Shown one piece after another: positions 27,126-35,760 of a stretch of DNA of 64,000 nt; within the stretch, counting starts at the first letter, position 1; each line of letters opens with the position of its first letter. The position numbers and the translations under genes are program-made. Where the stretch lies: the NCBI RefSeq assembly GCF_040720935.1, contig NZ_JBFDAE010000001.1, positions 248,001-312,000 of the forward strand. The letters run 5' to 3'. The stretch comes from Jejuia sp040720935 (GTDB taxonomy: Bacteria; Bacteroidota; Bacteroidia; Flavobacteriales; Flavobacteriaceae). The notes under the pieces were generated by a model. That model was not told the DNA's origin. It was given only the letters and a program-made list of their open reading frames with translations, and did no database searches.

Positions 27126-27488
27126 TCACTTTTTACGCTTATCGGTCATTTTTATGGTTACTTTTTGAACATCACCACCAATTGGAGGGTTTAGCTTACT
27201 TACCCAAACAGTTGCTTTTTTTACCAATTTATCTTCGTTAAAAATACGATCCAAGATCCGTCTGCAAACGGTTTCAAGCAAGTGGGAAGGGATGTCCATT
27301 TCTTCTTTAATTACTTTATTTAGAAACACATAATCCACCGTGTCACTTAATTTATCGCTTTTTGCCGAGGCTTGTAAATCTGCTTCAACCTGTAAATCTA
27401 CACGATAATCACTACCTATTTTTGTTTCTTCCGTTAGGCACCCGTGATTTGCAAAAATTCTAATGTTTTCGACTTTTATAATTCCCAT
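27126..27488 (-). CDS. folB: Dihydroneopterin aldolase
   Basis: A 120-residue protein, normal for FolB, which converts 7,8-dihydroneopterin to 6-hydroxymethyl-7,8-dihydropterin and glycolaldehyde in folate synthesis. Family features seen: IKVENIRIFANHGCLTEETKIGSDYRVDL with the catalytic-region Glu near residues 20-21, DTVDYVFLNKVI, PSHLLETVCRRILDRIF, and the C-terminal VWVSKLNPPIGGDVQKVTI with the active-site Lys. It is divergent from glnS, with about 100 bp between the two start codons. Confidence 0.92.
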   Translation of the reverse strand: MGIIKVENIRIFANHGCLTEETKIGSDYRVDLQVEADLQASAKSDKLSDTVDYVFLNKVIKEEMDIPSHLLETVCRRILDRIFNEDKLVKKATVWVSKLNPPIGGDVQKVTIKMTDKRKK

Positions 27489-27518
27489 TACAACTGATTT
27501 TAAGTCGGTAAAATTACC

Positions 27519-27526
27519 TAATTTTG
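27519..27526 (+). promoter_or_regulatory. -7 promoter element of glnS
   Basis: TAATTTTG fits the TAnnTTTG consensus, 62 bp upstream of the chosen glnS start and in the folB-glnS divergent gap. Confidence 0.5.
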
Positions 27527-27588
27527 CCTATATTTTTGTTTAATTAAATGAGTTTCTATTTAGAAACTGCGAATTGCAACATACTTTT

Positions 27589-29583
27589 ATGTCTGAAGAA
27601 AGAAAATCACTCAATTTTATAGAGCAAATCATAGAAGAAGATTTACGAAATGGCATGTCTAAAGAGGACTTGCGCTTTAGATTTCCGCCAGAACCAAACG
27701 GCTATTTGCATATTGGCCATACAAAAGCCATAGGTATAAGTTTTGGCTTGGGCGAAAGTTATAATGCACCGGTAAACCTTAGGTTTGATGACACCAATCC
27801 GGCAAAAGAAGAACAAGAATATGTAGATGCCATAAAAAAGGATATTGCTTGGTTGGGCTATACATGGGATAAGGAATTGTTCTCATCCGATTATTTTCAG
27901 CAACTATACGATTGGGCAGTACTTCTTATTAAACAAGGAAAAGCCTATGTTGACTCTCAATCTAGTGAAGCCATGGCAGAACAAAAAGGCACACCAACGC
28001 AACCAGGTATTGATGGGCCATATAGGAATAGGAGTGTTGAAGAAAACCTTGATTTGTTCGAACGCATGAAAAATGGCGAGTTCGATGAAGGCAAACATAT
28101 TTTACGTGCAAAAATAGACATGCAACACCCAAACATGTTGATGCGCGACCCGATTATGTACCGCGTGATAAAAAAAGACCACCATAGAACAGGGAATAAT
28201 TGGTGTATTTACCCCATGTATGATTGGACGCATGGCGAAAGCGATTATATAGAACAAATTTCACACTCTTTATGTTCTTTGGAGTTTAAGCCCCACAGAG
28301 AGCTTTACGATTGGTTTCTAGACCAAGTTGTAGATGAAGATAAGTTACGCCCTAAGCAGCGTGAATTTGCGCGCTTAAACTTGAGTTATACCATTATGAG
28401 TAAACGAAAGTTGTTGAAGCTGGTTGAAGATGGTGTTGTAAACGGATGGGACGATCCAAGAATGCCTACAATTTCTGGTTTGCGTAGAAGAGGCTACACA
28501 CCTACTGCAATAAAAAAGTTTGTGGAAACCGTTGGTGTCGCCAAACGGGAGAATGTTATAGATGTGTCGCTTTTAGAATTCTGTATTCGTGAGGATTTGA
28601 ATAAAAAAGCACCACGTGTAATGGCGGTTTTAAACCCTATAAAATTGGTAATCACTAATTATCCTGAAGATAAAATAGAATGGCTTGATGCTGAAAATAA
28701 TCAAGAAGACGACAATGCTGGTTTTAGAAAAGTACCTTTTTCCCGTGAGTTATATATTGAAAAAGAAGATTTTAAAGAAGAAGCTGGTAATAAGTTTTTT
28801 AGATTGAAATTAGGAGGCGAAGTGCGCCTTAAAAACGCCTACATCATTAAAGCTGAAAGTGTTGAAAAGGATGCCAATGGCGACATTACAGAAATACATT
28901 GTACGTATTCTGAAGACACAGAACGCAAAATAAAAGGGACATTACATTGGGTATCTATTGCGCATGCTATAAAAGCTGAGGTTAGAGAGTATGACAGATT
29001 GTTTATAGATGAAGCTCCAGACAGTCATCAAGGCAAGGACTTTATGGATTTTATCAACCCTAATTCCTTAAAAATTAGCGATGCTTTTGTGGAACCGAGT
29101 TTGAAAGCAGCTAAAATAGGAGACAGGTTTCAGTTTCAACGTTTAGGGTATTTTAATGTGGATGATGATGCAACATCAGATAAATTGGTTTTTAATAAAA
29201 CGGTTGGTTTGCGTGATACTTGGGCTAAAGTAAAGCCTAAACAAGCTACAAATCAAAATCAGCAAAAACAACTACAACAAAATAATAGACCTGCCATTGA
29301 GCAAATAAAATCTTATGGTAAAAAGTATGATAGATTGCCAGAGGATAAGCGAGCAGAGGCTAAAGCTGAAATTCAAGAATTAGCTAAAAATGTGAGTTAT
29401 GATGAGGTAGCACCGTTGTTTAATACATCGGTTAAAAAATCAGGAACACGTATTATTACTATGATTACATTGGGTGTTTTGCTTAAAAACGGTTTAGAGA
29501 AAAACGAAGCAATCAATGAATTCATTTCAAAGGCTAAAGAAGATAAAAATGAATTATTAGTGGCTGAGGCTCAGTCTCTTTAA
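27589..29583 (+). CDS. glnS: Glutaminyl-tRNA synthetase with C-terminal YqeY-like extension
   Basis: The start is ATG 27589 (MSEERKSLNFIEQII); a TTG 15 bp upstream only lengthens the frame. The 664-residue enzyme charges tRNA-Gln with glutamine. The class I motifs are present: FRFPPEPNGYLHIGHTKA (HIGH) near residue 33 and TIMSKRKL (KMSKS) near residue 266. The catalytic and anticodon-binding parts end near residue 550, the usual bacterial length. The last ~100 residues (NRPAIEQIKSYGKKYDRLPEDKRAEAKAEIQEL ... KNELLVAEAQSL) are helical and resemble the YqeY/GatB tail domain that Bacteroidota GlnRS often carries. A Gln/Asn-rich linker (residues ~558-578) joins the two. Confidence 0.96.
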   Translation: MSEERKSLNFIEQIIEEDLRNGMSKEDLRFRFPPEPNGYLHIGHTKAIGISFGLGESYNAPVNLRFDDTNPAKEEQEYVDAIKKDIAWLGYTWDKELFSSDYFQQLYDWAVLLIKQGKAYVDSQSSEAMAEQKGTPTQPGIDGPYRNRSVEENLDLFERMKNGEFDEGKHILRAKIDMQHPNMLMRDPIMYRVIKKDHHRTGNNWCIYPMYDWTHGESDYIEQISHSLCSLEFKPHRELYDWFLDQVVDEDKLRPKQREFARLNLSYTIMSKRKLLKLVEDGVVNGWDDPRMPTISGLRRRGYTPTAIKKFVETVGVAKRENVIDVSLLEFCIREDLNKKAPRVMAVLNPIKLVITNYPEDKIEWLDAENNQEDDNAGFRKVPFSRELYIEKEDFKEEAGNKFFRLKLGGEVRLKNAYIIKAESVEKDANGDITEIHCTYSEDTERKIKGTLHWVSIAHAIKAEVREYDRLFIDEAPDSHQGKDFMDFINPNSLKISDAFVEPSLKAAKIGDRFQFQRLGYFNVDDDATSDKLVFNKTVGLRDTWAKVKPKQATNQNQQKQLQQNNRPAIEQIKSYGKKYDRLPEDKRAEAKAEIQELAKNVSYDEVAPLFNTSVKKSGTRIITMITLGVLLKNGLEKNEAINEFISKAKEDKNELLVAEAQSL

Positions 29584-29673
29584 TCACTCTTAATTCAATG
29601 GGGGAGGAATTAAAAATAATCGCTCTATTAAAATTTTAGCTATATTTAACTACTAACTATAATATTTTAAGAT

Positions 29674-30159
29674 ATGGAATTATTTAATTTTCCTGCAATG
29701 CTTGTTGCAGCAGTTTCGGCATTAGTTGTCGGGTTTATTTGGTACAACCCAAAAGTATTTGGAAACGCATGGATGAAGGAAGCGGGCATGACAGATGAGC
29801 AAGTAAAAGGCGGAAACATGATGAAAATTTTCGGCCTAGCGCTATTTTTTGCGTTTTTGTTATCAACTGCGCTTCCCGGAATAGTTATCCACCAACTGGG
29901 CGCTTTTAGTCTTGTAGGAGGCGACCCATCAACAGCTTTACCATCTTATGAAGCTTTTGTTTCAGATTACTCCGATGCCTTTAGAACCTTTAAACACGGT
30001 GCTTTTCATGGTGTTCTAACAGGTGTTTTTATAGTATTGCCTATTCTTGGCACCAATGCGTTGTTCGAGCGCAAAAGTGCTAAATATATATTCATAAATA
30101 GTGGCTATTGGATTGTTACCCTTGCTATAATGGGAGCTATTATCTGTGGATGGAGATAA
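29674..30159 (+). CDS. DUF1761 family membrane protein
   Basis: A 161-residue protein with about four transmembrane segments. MLVAAVSALVVGFIWYNPKVFGNAWMKEAGM is the hallmark start of DUF1761, and the HGAFHGVLTGVFIVLPILGTNALFERKS segment near residues 107-135 is also conserved in the family. Function unknown. TATATTTA at 29640-29647 could serve as its -7 element, with one mismatch. It ends before a terminator at 30183. Confidence 0.85.
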   Translation: MELFNFPAMLVAAVSALVVGFIWYNPKVFGNAWMKEAGMTDEQVKGGNMMKIFGLALFFAFLLSTALPGIVIHQLGAFSLVGGDPSTALPSYEAFVSDYSDAFRTFKHGAFHGVLTGVFIVLPILGTNALFERKSAKYIFINSGYWIVTLAIMGAIICGWR

Positions 30160-30182
30160 TTTTGTAAAGTTTTAACATATTT

Positions 30183-30216
30183 AAAGACTGAAGCTATTTA
30201 ACTTCGGTCTTTTTTC
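30183..30216 (+). terminator. Rho-independent terminator after the DUF1761 gene
   Basis: An 11-bp stem (AAAGACTGAAG with CTTCGGTCTTT, one G-T pair), 8-nt loop, then TTTT. Confidence 0.85.
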
Positions 30217-30224
30217 ATTTTATA

Positions 30225-31376
30225 TTGATACACTATAACGTTTACGAAAGTATAAATAGCGTTCCACAAGACTGGGACAACTTGGTAGAACAGAATATTT
30301 TTCTTAAAACATGTTATTTAAAGGCTTTAGAAGAAGCCGCTCCTAGCAATATAAACCTGTATTATATTGGCGTTTTTAAAGACGAAGCTTTGATTGGTGT
30401 AGCTCTAATTCAACGTGTACAGCTCTATCTTAAAGATATGTTTCGAGACACGAAAGTGTCATGCATTAAAACTTTTTTAAAGGAAAATATATCAAAGGTG
30501 CTTAAAGGAAATATCCTGGTAGTTGGAAATTTAACGCATACAGGGCAACATGGCATGTTTTTTAGTGCTGAAAAAGTATCTAAAACGCAATTTTACGAAG
30601 AAATTTTTAAAGGCATTTCAGAAATTAAGCAACTTATTAAGACTAAACAAAGTAAAAAGATTCGGTTAATATTGCTGAAAGATTTTTTTTCTGAAGATAC
30701 TATGCTGCATACCGAGTTTTTTGAAAAAGAAAAGCTCCATAAAGCTATTGTACAACCAAATATGATCATGCCTATTAGAGATAATTGGCTTCAATTTGAA
30801 GATTATATCAAGTGTTTGAACAAAAAGTACAGAACACGGTATAAGCGCGCAAAAAAGAAACTAAATGGAATTAGGAGTCAAGAATTGGATTTGGAGACCA
30901 TTAAAGATAACTCTGAACAATTGCATCAATTATACTTGAATGTATCTAATAACGCCAAATTTAACACGTTTATACTGCCCGAAAATCACTTTTACGCGTA
31001 CAAGCTTCATTTAAAAGAAAATTTTAGGGTTTTTGGGTATTATTTAAAAGGCGAGCTGATTGGGTTTTACACGTTAATTTTGAACAACACCCAGCTGGAA
31101 ACGTATTTTTTGGGATACCATTCTGAACATCAATACCCCAATCAATTGTATTTAAATATGTTGTATGATATGGTAAAATTTGCCATTCAGAATAAATTTG
31201 AAACCATTGTGTATGCCAGAACCGCTATGGAAATAAAGAGTTCTGTAGGAGCGCAACCTAAACCTATGGTGTTGTATTTAAAACATACCAATAGTGTTTT
31301 GAACGGTATTTTAAAACAAGTATTTAAGTTGATGAACCCGAAACAGGATTGGAGGGAGCGTCATCCGTTTAGTTAA
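30225..31376 (+). CDS. GNAT/FemAB-like acyltransferase-fold protein
   Basis: A 383-residue cytoplasmic protein. The only early start in frame is TTG at 30225; the next Met is near residue 70, so TTG is taken. The C-terminal half has the acetyltransferase-type pattern of FemAB/BioF2-like proteins: LNKKYRTRYKRAKKKL near residue 195, FRVFGYYLKGELIGFYTLILNNTQLETYFLGYHSE (~265-300), then a YLNMLYDMVKFAIQNKFETIVYARTAMEIKSSVGA stretch. Bacteroidota annotations call such proteins GNAT family N-acetyltransferases. Substrate unknown. It starts only a few bases after a terminator, so its promoter overlaps or precedes that hairpin. Confidence 0.65.
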   Translation: MIHYNVYESINSVPQDWDNLVEQNIFLKTCYLKALEEAAPSNINLYYIGVFKDEALIGVALIQRVQLYLKDMFRDTKVSCIKTFLKENISKVLKGNILVVGNLTHTGQHGMFFSAEKVSKTQFYEEIFKGISEIKQLIKTKQSKKIRLILLKDFFSEDTMLHTEFFEKEKLHKAIVQPNMIMPIRDNWLQFEDYIKCLNKKYRTRYKRAKKKLNGIRSQELDLETIKDNSEQLHQLYLNVSNNAKFNTFILPENHFYAYKLHLKENFRVFGYYLKGELIGFYTLILNNTQLETYFLGYHSEHQYPNQLYLNMLYDMVKFAIQNKFETIVYARTAMEIKSSVGAQPKPMVLYLKHTNSVLNGILKQVFKLMNPKQDWRERHPFS

Positions 31377-31408
31377 AATAAGGTTTTAATATTACCTGAA
31401 ATTGATTT

Positions 31409-31440
31409 GACCTGCAAGTTTTTTAAGACCTCGTAGGTCT
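31409..31440. repeat. Dispersed palindromic repeat, AGACC...GGTCT family
   Basis: Imperfect inverted repeat GACCTGCAAG ... CTCGTAGGTCT in the 179-bp gap before the 31556 gene. Confidence 0.7.
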
Positions 31441-31555
31441 GATTAACTTATAGATAGATATCTACAAGACCGGAAAAACATCTTTCAGCAATATTAATCG
31501 AGTTCAAGTATTAAGTATTTGATATTATTTTCGACTTAACTCTAAACATTTCATC

Positions 31556-32059
31556 ATGAAAAAAATACTTTTTCTCTTTTTAATAGTTCCCTTTTTGAGT
31601 TTCACTCAGGAAATGAATAACGATAAACTTCAAGAAATTTATACATCTGTAAGCGATTCCATCAATGGTAAATCCGGAGGTTGGCAGTTTTTTATTAAGG
31701 AAATTCCGTTAATGTGCATTACAGATACTAACCATAATAGAATGCGCATTATATCTCCAATAGCAGATGCCAAAAGCCTAAACGATGAATTGATTAAAGC
31801 AGCCTTAGTGGCAAATTTTCATACTGCTTTAGATGTTAAATATGCAGTTTCTGATGGTGTACTATGGTCTGTGTTTATTCATCCTCTAAAAGAATTATCA
31901 GACCATCAGGTTAAGGATGCCGTAAGTCAAGTGTATTATGCCAATATTAATTTTGGGACTACTTTTGCCAGTACTTCATTAACCTTTCCTGGAAGTATCA
32001 ATAGTGAAAAAACTAAAGAAGAGCAGGTAAAAGAAGTTCCAAAGTTTAAGAAGTTGTAA
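31556..32059 (+). CDS. Exported protein of unknown function, possibly YbjN-like
   Basis: A 167-residue protein with a signal peptide (cut near FTQE, residue ~18). The mature part alternates strands and helices: GGWQFFIKEIPLMCITDTNHNRMRIISPIA, then ELIKAALVANFHTALDVKYAVSDGVLWSVFIHPLKELS, then VKDAVSQVYYANINFGTTF. That order recalls the YbjN/type III chaperone fold, but no signature settles it. The last ~20 residues are charged. Flanked by palindromic repeats on both sides and not in an operon with its neighbours. Function unknown. Confidence 0.6.
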   Translation: MKKILFLFLIVPFLSFTQEMNNDKLQEIYTSVSDSINGKSGGWQFFIKEIPLMCITDTNHNRMRIISPIADAKSLNDELIKAALVANFHTALDVKYAVSDGVLWSVFIHPLKELSDHQVKDAVSQVYYANINFGTTFASTSLTFPGSINSEKTKEEQVKEVPKFKKL

Positions 32060-32075
32060 CTTAATAATTTTGTCT

Positions 32076-32108
32076 GACCTGCAAGGTTTTTGAATACCTT
32101 GTAGGTCT
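32076..32108. repeat. Dispersed palindromic repeat, AGACC...GGTCT family
   Basis: GACCTGCAAGGT ... ACCTTGTAGGTCT between the convergent genes at 31556 and 32160; it may help end transcription from both sides. Confidence 0.8.
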
Positions 32109-32159
32109 TATTTGGCTTTTAAAGTTTATCCTTTCAAGTTATAAAACAGGGCTTTCATA

Positions 32160-32687
32160 TTAAATTTGTTCAGTAGTAACTTCGTCTTTGGGAATGTTTA
32201 AACCGGTTTTAAAGTTTGGTAAAATCATTTCCTCCATAGCTTTGTCTTTTAGTTTTTCAGCTTCTAAGAAATACCAAATCTTTTTATCTTCACTATAGAT
32301 GCCCAGTAAATAACTTTTTGATTTTATGCGCATGTTATTCATTTTTATCTGGTTGAGACTCTCAACATAGCAACGGTATTGGTCATCTTCAAAAACCACT
32401 TCAGAAACGCTAATTATATCAGATTTCTCAAAAATTAAACCTTGTTCTTCTATTTTCTTAAAAGTTGTTTTTAATAATTCTAGAGCTTTCTCCTTACCAC
32501 CCATAACTTTAATAATAGTAGGGTAGGTGTGCTTAAAAACGGTTTCAAAATCTTTTTTAAGAGTTGCTTCAGCAGTTATTTTGGCATCTCTTAGGGCAAA
32601 TTTCTTTAATTCTTCCTTTGTTTGAGCAAAAGAAATGCTGCTAACAGAAATTAGCAGCATGAGTAGTATTGAAGTTATTTTATGCAT
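32160..32687 (-). CDS. Exported protein of unknown function
   Basis: A 175-residue protein with a signal peptide (cut near SFAQ, residue ~22). The mature part begins with a helix (KEELKKFALRDAKITAEATLKKDFETVFKHTYP), then IIKVMGGKEKALELLKTTFKKIEEQG and a strand-rich half with QYRCYVESLNQIKMNNMRIKSKSYLLGIYSEDKKIWYFLEAEKL. The layout (small helical N-terminus plus curved sheet) recalls NTF2-like proteins, but I do not assign a family. Its start overlaps the stop of the upstream SPFH gene by 8 bp, so the two are co-transcribed and possibly translationally coupled. Confidence 0.65.
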   Translation of the reverse strand: MHKITSILLMLLISVSSISFAQTKEELKKFALRDAKITAEATLKKDFETVFKHTYPTIIKVMGGKEKALELLKTTFKKIEEQGLIFEKSDIISVSEVVFEDDQYRCYVESLNQIKMNNMRIKSKSYLLGIYSEDKKIWYFLEAEKLKDKAMEEMILPNFKTGLNIPKDEVTTEQI

Positions 32688-33603
32688 CTTTCTTCTTTTT
32701 AGCAGCTTTCATGGCTTCGCCAATTTGGTTACTCGCGGCAAAGCTGGCCACCATATCATTCAGCATATTACTGCCTGCTTGTGGCGCATTTGGCAATAAA
32801 ATTAAATTACTATTTGTTTCTTCTCCTAAAGATTGTAACGTATCATAATGTTGCGTTACAACAATAAGCGCAGAGGCTTCTTGACTGTTAATGCCAACAC
32901 GATTCAACACTTCAACCGACTCTTCCAAACCACGTGCAATTTCTCGACGTTGGTCTGCAATACCTTGACCTTGCAAACGCTTGCTTTCAGCTTCGGCTTT
33001 TGCCTTTTCAACTATTAAAATACGTTGCGCATCGCCTTCAAATTGTGCTGCGGTTTTTTCTCTATCGGCAGCATTAATTCTGTTCATGGCTGCTTTTACC
33101 TGTGCATCAGGGTCAATATCTGTTACCAATGTTTTAATGATATCGTAACCATATTCCATCATCGCATCGTTCAATTCAGCTTTTACGGCTAAGGCGATAT
33201 CATCTTTTTTAACAAAAACATCATCCAGTTTCATTTTTGGTACTTCGGCACGTACCACATCAAATACATAACTTGTAATTTGATCGTGCGGATAATCCAG
33301 TTTATAAAAGGCATCATATACCTTATCTTTAATTACTTTGTATTGCACGGAAACTTTTAGGCGTACAAATACATCATCTAAAGTTTTGGTTTCAATAATA
33401 ACATCCAATTGTTGAATTTTAAGGCTTAATTTACCCGCAATTCTATCTACCAACGGAATTTTCAACTGTAAACCAGACTGACGAATACTTTGAAACTTAC
33501 CAAAACGTTCTATAATAGCTGCGGTTTGTTGCTTAACAACGAAGAATGACGAGATTAAAATTAGTAATCCAAAAAAAATAATGGGGATTAAAAAGAAATT
33601 CAT
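32680..33603 (-). CDS. SPFH/stomatin-prohibitin family membrane protein
   Basis: A 307-residue protein with one N-terminal membrane helix (residues ~2-22) followed by the SPFH (band 7) domain: AAIIERFGKFQSIRQSGLQLKIPLVDRI, then VRLKVSVQYKVI and DVVRAEVPKMKLDDVFVKKDDIA. A helical region with MNRINAADREKTAAQFEGDAQRILIVEKAKAEAESKRLQGQG (~175-220) is typical of stomatin-like oligomers. Such proteins build ring-shaped membrane scaffolds that organise proteases or lipid microdomains. No NfeD partner is seen next to it; the partner here is an unknown exported protein that overlaps it by 8 bp. Confidence 0.9.
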   Translation of the reverse strand: MNFFLIPIIFFGLLILISSFFVVKQQTAAIIERFGKFQSIRQSGLQLKIPLVDRIAGKLSLKIQQLDVIIETKTLDDVFVRLKVSVQYKVIKDKVYDAFYKLDYPHDQITSYVFDVVRAEVPKMKLDDVFVKKDDIALAVKAELNDAMMEYGYDIIKTLVTDIDPDAQVKAAMNRINAADREKTAAQFEGDAQRILIVEKAKAEAESKRLQGQGIADQRREIARGLEESVEVLNRVGINSQEASALIVVTQHYDTLQSLGEETNSNLILLPNAPQAGSNMLNDMVASFAASNQIGEAMKAAKKKKDA

Positions 33604-33648
33604 AGTTGTGTTTTTAAATGGTTATAAAATGGAGTTACTAATTTAAAC

Positions 33649-33656
33649 TATATTTG
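33649..33656 (+). promoter_or_regulatory. -7 promoter element of the OMP gene at 33678
   Basis: TATATTTG fits TAnnTTTG exactly and lies 21 bp upstream of the ATG, in the 74-bp divergent gap with the SPFH gene. Confidence 0.5.
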
Positions 33657-33677
33657 GGCATTAAACCCTAAAATACT

Positions 33678-34361
33678 ATGAAAATTAATAGGCTTATACT
33701 GTTAGTAGCATTTCTACTATGTTTTGTTACAAAAAGTTTTTCCCAGCGTGGTAATTACCGCATCAATAATGGTTTTTCTATATTTGGAGGGGTTACAAAA
33801 TTTGATATTGCTACCGATAATTTTGAAACGTCCCAAGGCGATGGTTTTTTGGGCGGAATGACGGCTACTGTTGATATTCCTTTGCGTTGGTATAACGTTA
33901 GTTATGGCATGCAACTCTCTGAAAGTAATATTGATATTCTTGGAAGACCAGCTTTGATAAGTACACAAGATGAATTTGTAAATTACAAAATGTTTGCAGC
34001 ACAAATTGCGATGCAATTGCACGTAAAAGTAATTCCAGATTATTTTACAATTGATTTGGGACCGATGTTACAATACAATGGCGAATTAGAGTTTAAGGAT
34101 AAAGCCCAAGAAGACTATTATATAAATAATTATACAACTCTATCTGCAAAAGACATTACCAAGATTTCTCAATTTAATTTTAATGGTGTTGTTGGTGCTT
34201 CGGTTGGGGTTAAAAACTTTAATCTGAAAGCACAGTATATTTACGGATTTACCAATATTTTGAAGAAACTTGAGAAGGAAGGCTTGGATACTTTAGGCGG
34301 AAATTCTCGTTTTAAGGGCCATCAGAATATGTTGGTTTTAGGAGCTATGATTTCGTTTTAA
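33678..34361 (+). CDS. Outer-membrane beta-barrel protein (PorT-like)
   Basis: A 227-residue protein with a signal peptide (cut near SFSQ, residue ~22). About eight amphipathic strands follow, with GFSIFGGVTKFDI, FLGGMTATVDIPLRWYNVSYGMQLSE, MFAAQIAMQLHVKVIPDYFTIDLGPMLQYNGELEF and GVVGASVGVKNFNLKAQYIYGFTNIL. It ends in a C-terminal Phe (LVLGAMISF), the usual barrel-assembly signal. It resembles the small outer-membrane barrels common in Bacteroidota (PorT/OMP_b-brl). A specific role cannot be assigned. Divergent from the SPFH gene. Confidence 0.78.
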   Translation: MKINRLILLVAFLLCFVTKSFSQRGNYRINNGFSIFGGVTKFDIATDNFETSQGDGFLGGMTATVDIPLRWYNVSYGMQLSESNIDILGRPALISTQDEFVNYKMFAAQIAMQLHVKVIPDYFTIDLGPMLQYNGELEFKDKAQEDYYINNYTTLSAKDITKISQFNFNGVVGASVGVKNFNLKAQYIYGFTNILKKLEKEGLDTLGGNSRFKGHQNMLVLGAMISF

Positions 34362-34365
34362 CTTT

Positions 34366-34390
34366 GTCATTCCTGCGAAGGCAGGAATCT
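34366..34390. repeat. Short palindromic repeat, CATTCCTGCGAAGGCAGGAAT family
   Basis: GTCATTCCTGCGAAGGCAGG and the following AATCT, placed between the convergent OMP and SGNH hydrolase genes. Confidence 0.8.
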
Positions 34391-34391
34391 A

Positions 34392-35348
34392 TTACTGAGT
34401 ATAATTCAAAGTCTCCTCAATAGCTATATCTAATTGCTTTACTTTTTCTTTTGTAGGTTCTATAGCATCAGATTTTACGGTTTCTCCTCGTGTATAGCCA
34501 ATATATTTTAACCAACCATCTGACCGGATTTTTCTGCGTTTAGAAATCATTACATATGCAGTATCTTTTTTTAATTGCGTTGTTTCTGAAACCACATCGT
34601 CAATACTTATTTTAGGGTAGAGGTCTGCCAATATTTTTTTCGCCATATAGAAATGCCCAATTTCGTTGGGATGAACACCATCTGGAATAAAAGTACTGTC
34701 CGATTTTTGTGTTTTAATAGCCACTAATTCTTCATTTAAATAGCTGTTTAAATTGATGACTTTTGTAGCGCCTAAATCCATCAACCAATTGGAATAATCT
34801 GCTAAAACCCCACCGTAATTAAAGTACGGGTTTTTATAAGAATGAGGTTCGTCATCAAAAGAAATGCGATCTTTAATTGGGTCTGGATCAAAGGGTGTAG
34901 GCGTCAAAAAAATGATTTGAGCACCTGTATTTTCAACGTTACGCATCAGGTCTAAAATACCCATTTTATAGTTCTCGAAACGGGTTTCATCAAAATTAGA
35001 AAAAACACCATCGTTCATGCCGTAACAAGCCAACACTACGTCTGGTTTTATGAGTTTTAAAGCGTTATCTAATCTAGAGTGAATGCAAGGTCGAGGATAG
35101 GGATGATTTGCTTCAGAATCTCCCGAGGCTGTTTCACTAGATAAACCAATGCTTATGATATCTAAAGTTTTTTGAGGATGATTTTTGCGTAAGTAATATT
35201 CTAAAAAATCGACGTATTTGCCGTTTTGTGTGATGCTGTTGCCGAGGATTAGAACTTTTTTGTTATGGAGTGGGAGGGTTTGGTTTTCTTCTTTTTTGCA
35301 GGAGAAAATGATAAGTGTAAATATGAATAAGTAAATGTAGTTTTTCAT
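34392..35348 (-). CDS. SGNH/GDSL-type hydrolase lipoprotein
   Basis: A 318-residue lipoprotein (lipobox IFSC, Cys17). SGNH blocks are visible: block I VLILGNSITQNGKYVDFLEYYL with the catalytic Ser in GNSIT, a Gly in the SIGLSSETASGDS region, block III CYGMNDGVF with the oxyanion Asn, and block V DGVHPNEIGHFYMAKKIL with the Asp and His. Such enzymes remove acyl groups from sugars, lipids or peptidoglycan; the substrate here is unknown. The C-terminal ~80 residues after the hydrolase domain are not recognised. It is the last of a minus-strand set, 19 bp after the HEPN gene. Confidence 0.88.
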   Translation of the reverse strand: MKNYIYLFIFTLIIFSCKKEENQTLPLHNKKVLILGNSITQNGKYVDFLEYYLRKNHPQKTLDIISIGLSSETASGDSEANHPYPRPCIHSRLDNALKLIKPDVVLACYGMNDGVFSNFDETRFENYKMGILDLMRNVENTGAQIIFLTPTPFDPDPIKDRISFDDEPHSYKNPYFNYGGVLADYSNWLMDLGATKVINLNSYLNEELVAIKTQKSDSTFIPDGVHPNEIGHFYMAKKILADLYPKISIDDVVSETTQLKKDTAYVMISKRRKIRSDGWLKYIGYTRGETVKSDAIEPTKEKVKQLDIAIEETLNYTQ

Positions 35349-35367
35349 GTGAAAGGAAAATTATTGC

Positions 35368-35760
35368 TTATTGATTTCCAACAAGAGTTCTAATTTTATC
35401 CAGATAAGATTTGGCTATTCTAGCTTTCTTTGAGCTAACGTGGTAATTGCTATATCGACAGGTTTTACATAAATCATGTAAATTTCGATATAAAGTACCA
35501 GCACCATTTATTCTTTGTTCTACTAATTTGATAGTGGACTGGTTCTTAGATATTCTCACGCCTTCATCTCTGCTTTTCGAATAATATTGCTCAAAGCTAG
35601 AATATTCAAAAGCTTCGTCATCCCTAAAGGGAAATATGTCTTCTTGAACTAAGTGTAAAGCAGAATAAAAAGCAGTCGTAATTACCCAATCTAGATAGTT
35701 TCCATCTTTTAGTAGAAATTCACAAGCTTCGTAATTGTGCTGAGAATGGGATTTAGGCAT
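35368..35760 (-). CDS. HEPN-domain protein
   Basis: A 130-residue, mainly helical protein. It contains RYSNYH near residues 103-108, which fits the R-x4-H motif of HEPN ribonuclease/toxin domains, and the helical layout (HNYEACEFLLKDGNYLDWVITTAFYSALHLVQEDIF, then RNLHDLCKTCRYSNYHVSS) also fits HEPN. Small HEPN proteins often work as toxins with a nucleotidyltransferase-like or unrelated antitoxin, or as RNA-processing factors. Its start overlaps the stop of the preceding gene by 8 bp. HEPN is assigned from motif and layout; a toxin role is only an inference. Confidence 0.68.
   Translation of the reverse strand: MPKSHSQHNYEACEFLLKDGNYLDWVITTAFYSALHLVQEDIFPFRDDEAFEYSSFEQYYSKSRDEGVRISKNQSTIKLVEQRINGAGTLYRNLHDLCKTCRYSNYHVSSKKARIAKSYLDKIRTLVGNQ

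Noticed and set aside
31409..31440. Palindromes of the AGACC family as ordinary terminators
   Set aside because: Most lack a T run and some lie upstream of genes, so a dispersed repeat family explains them better.
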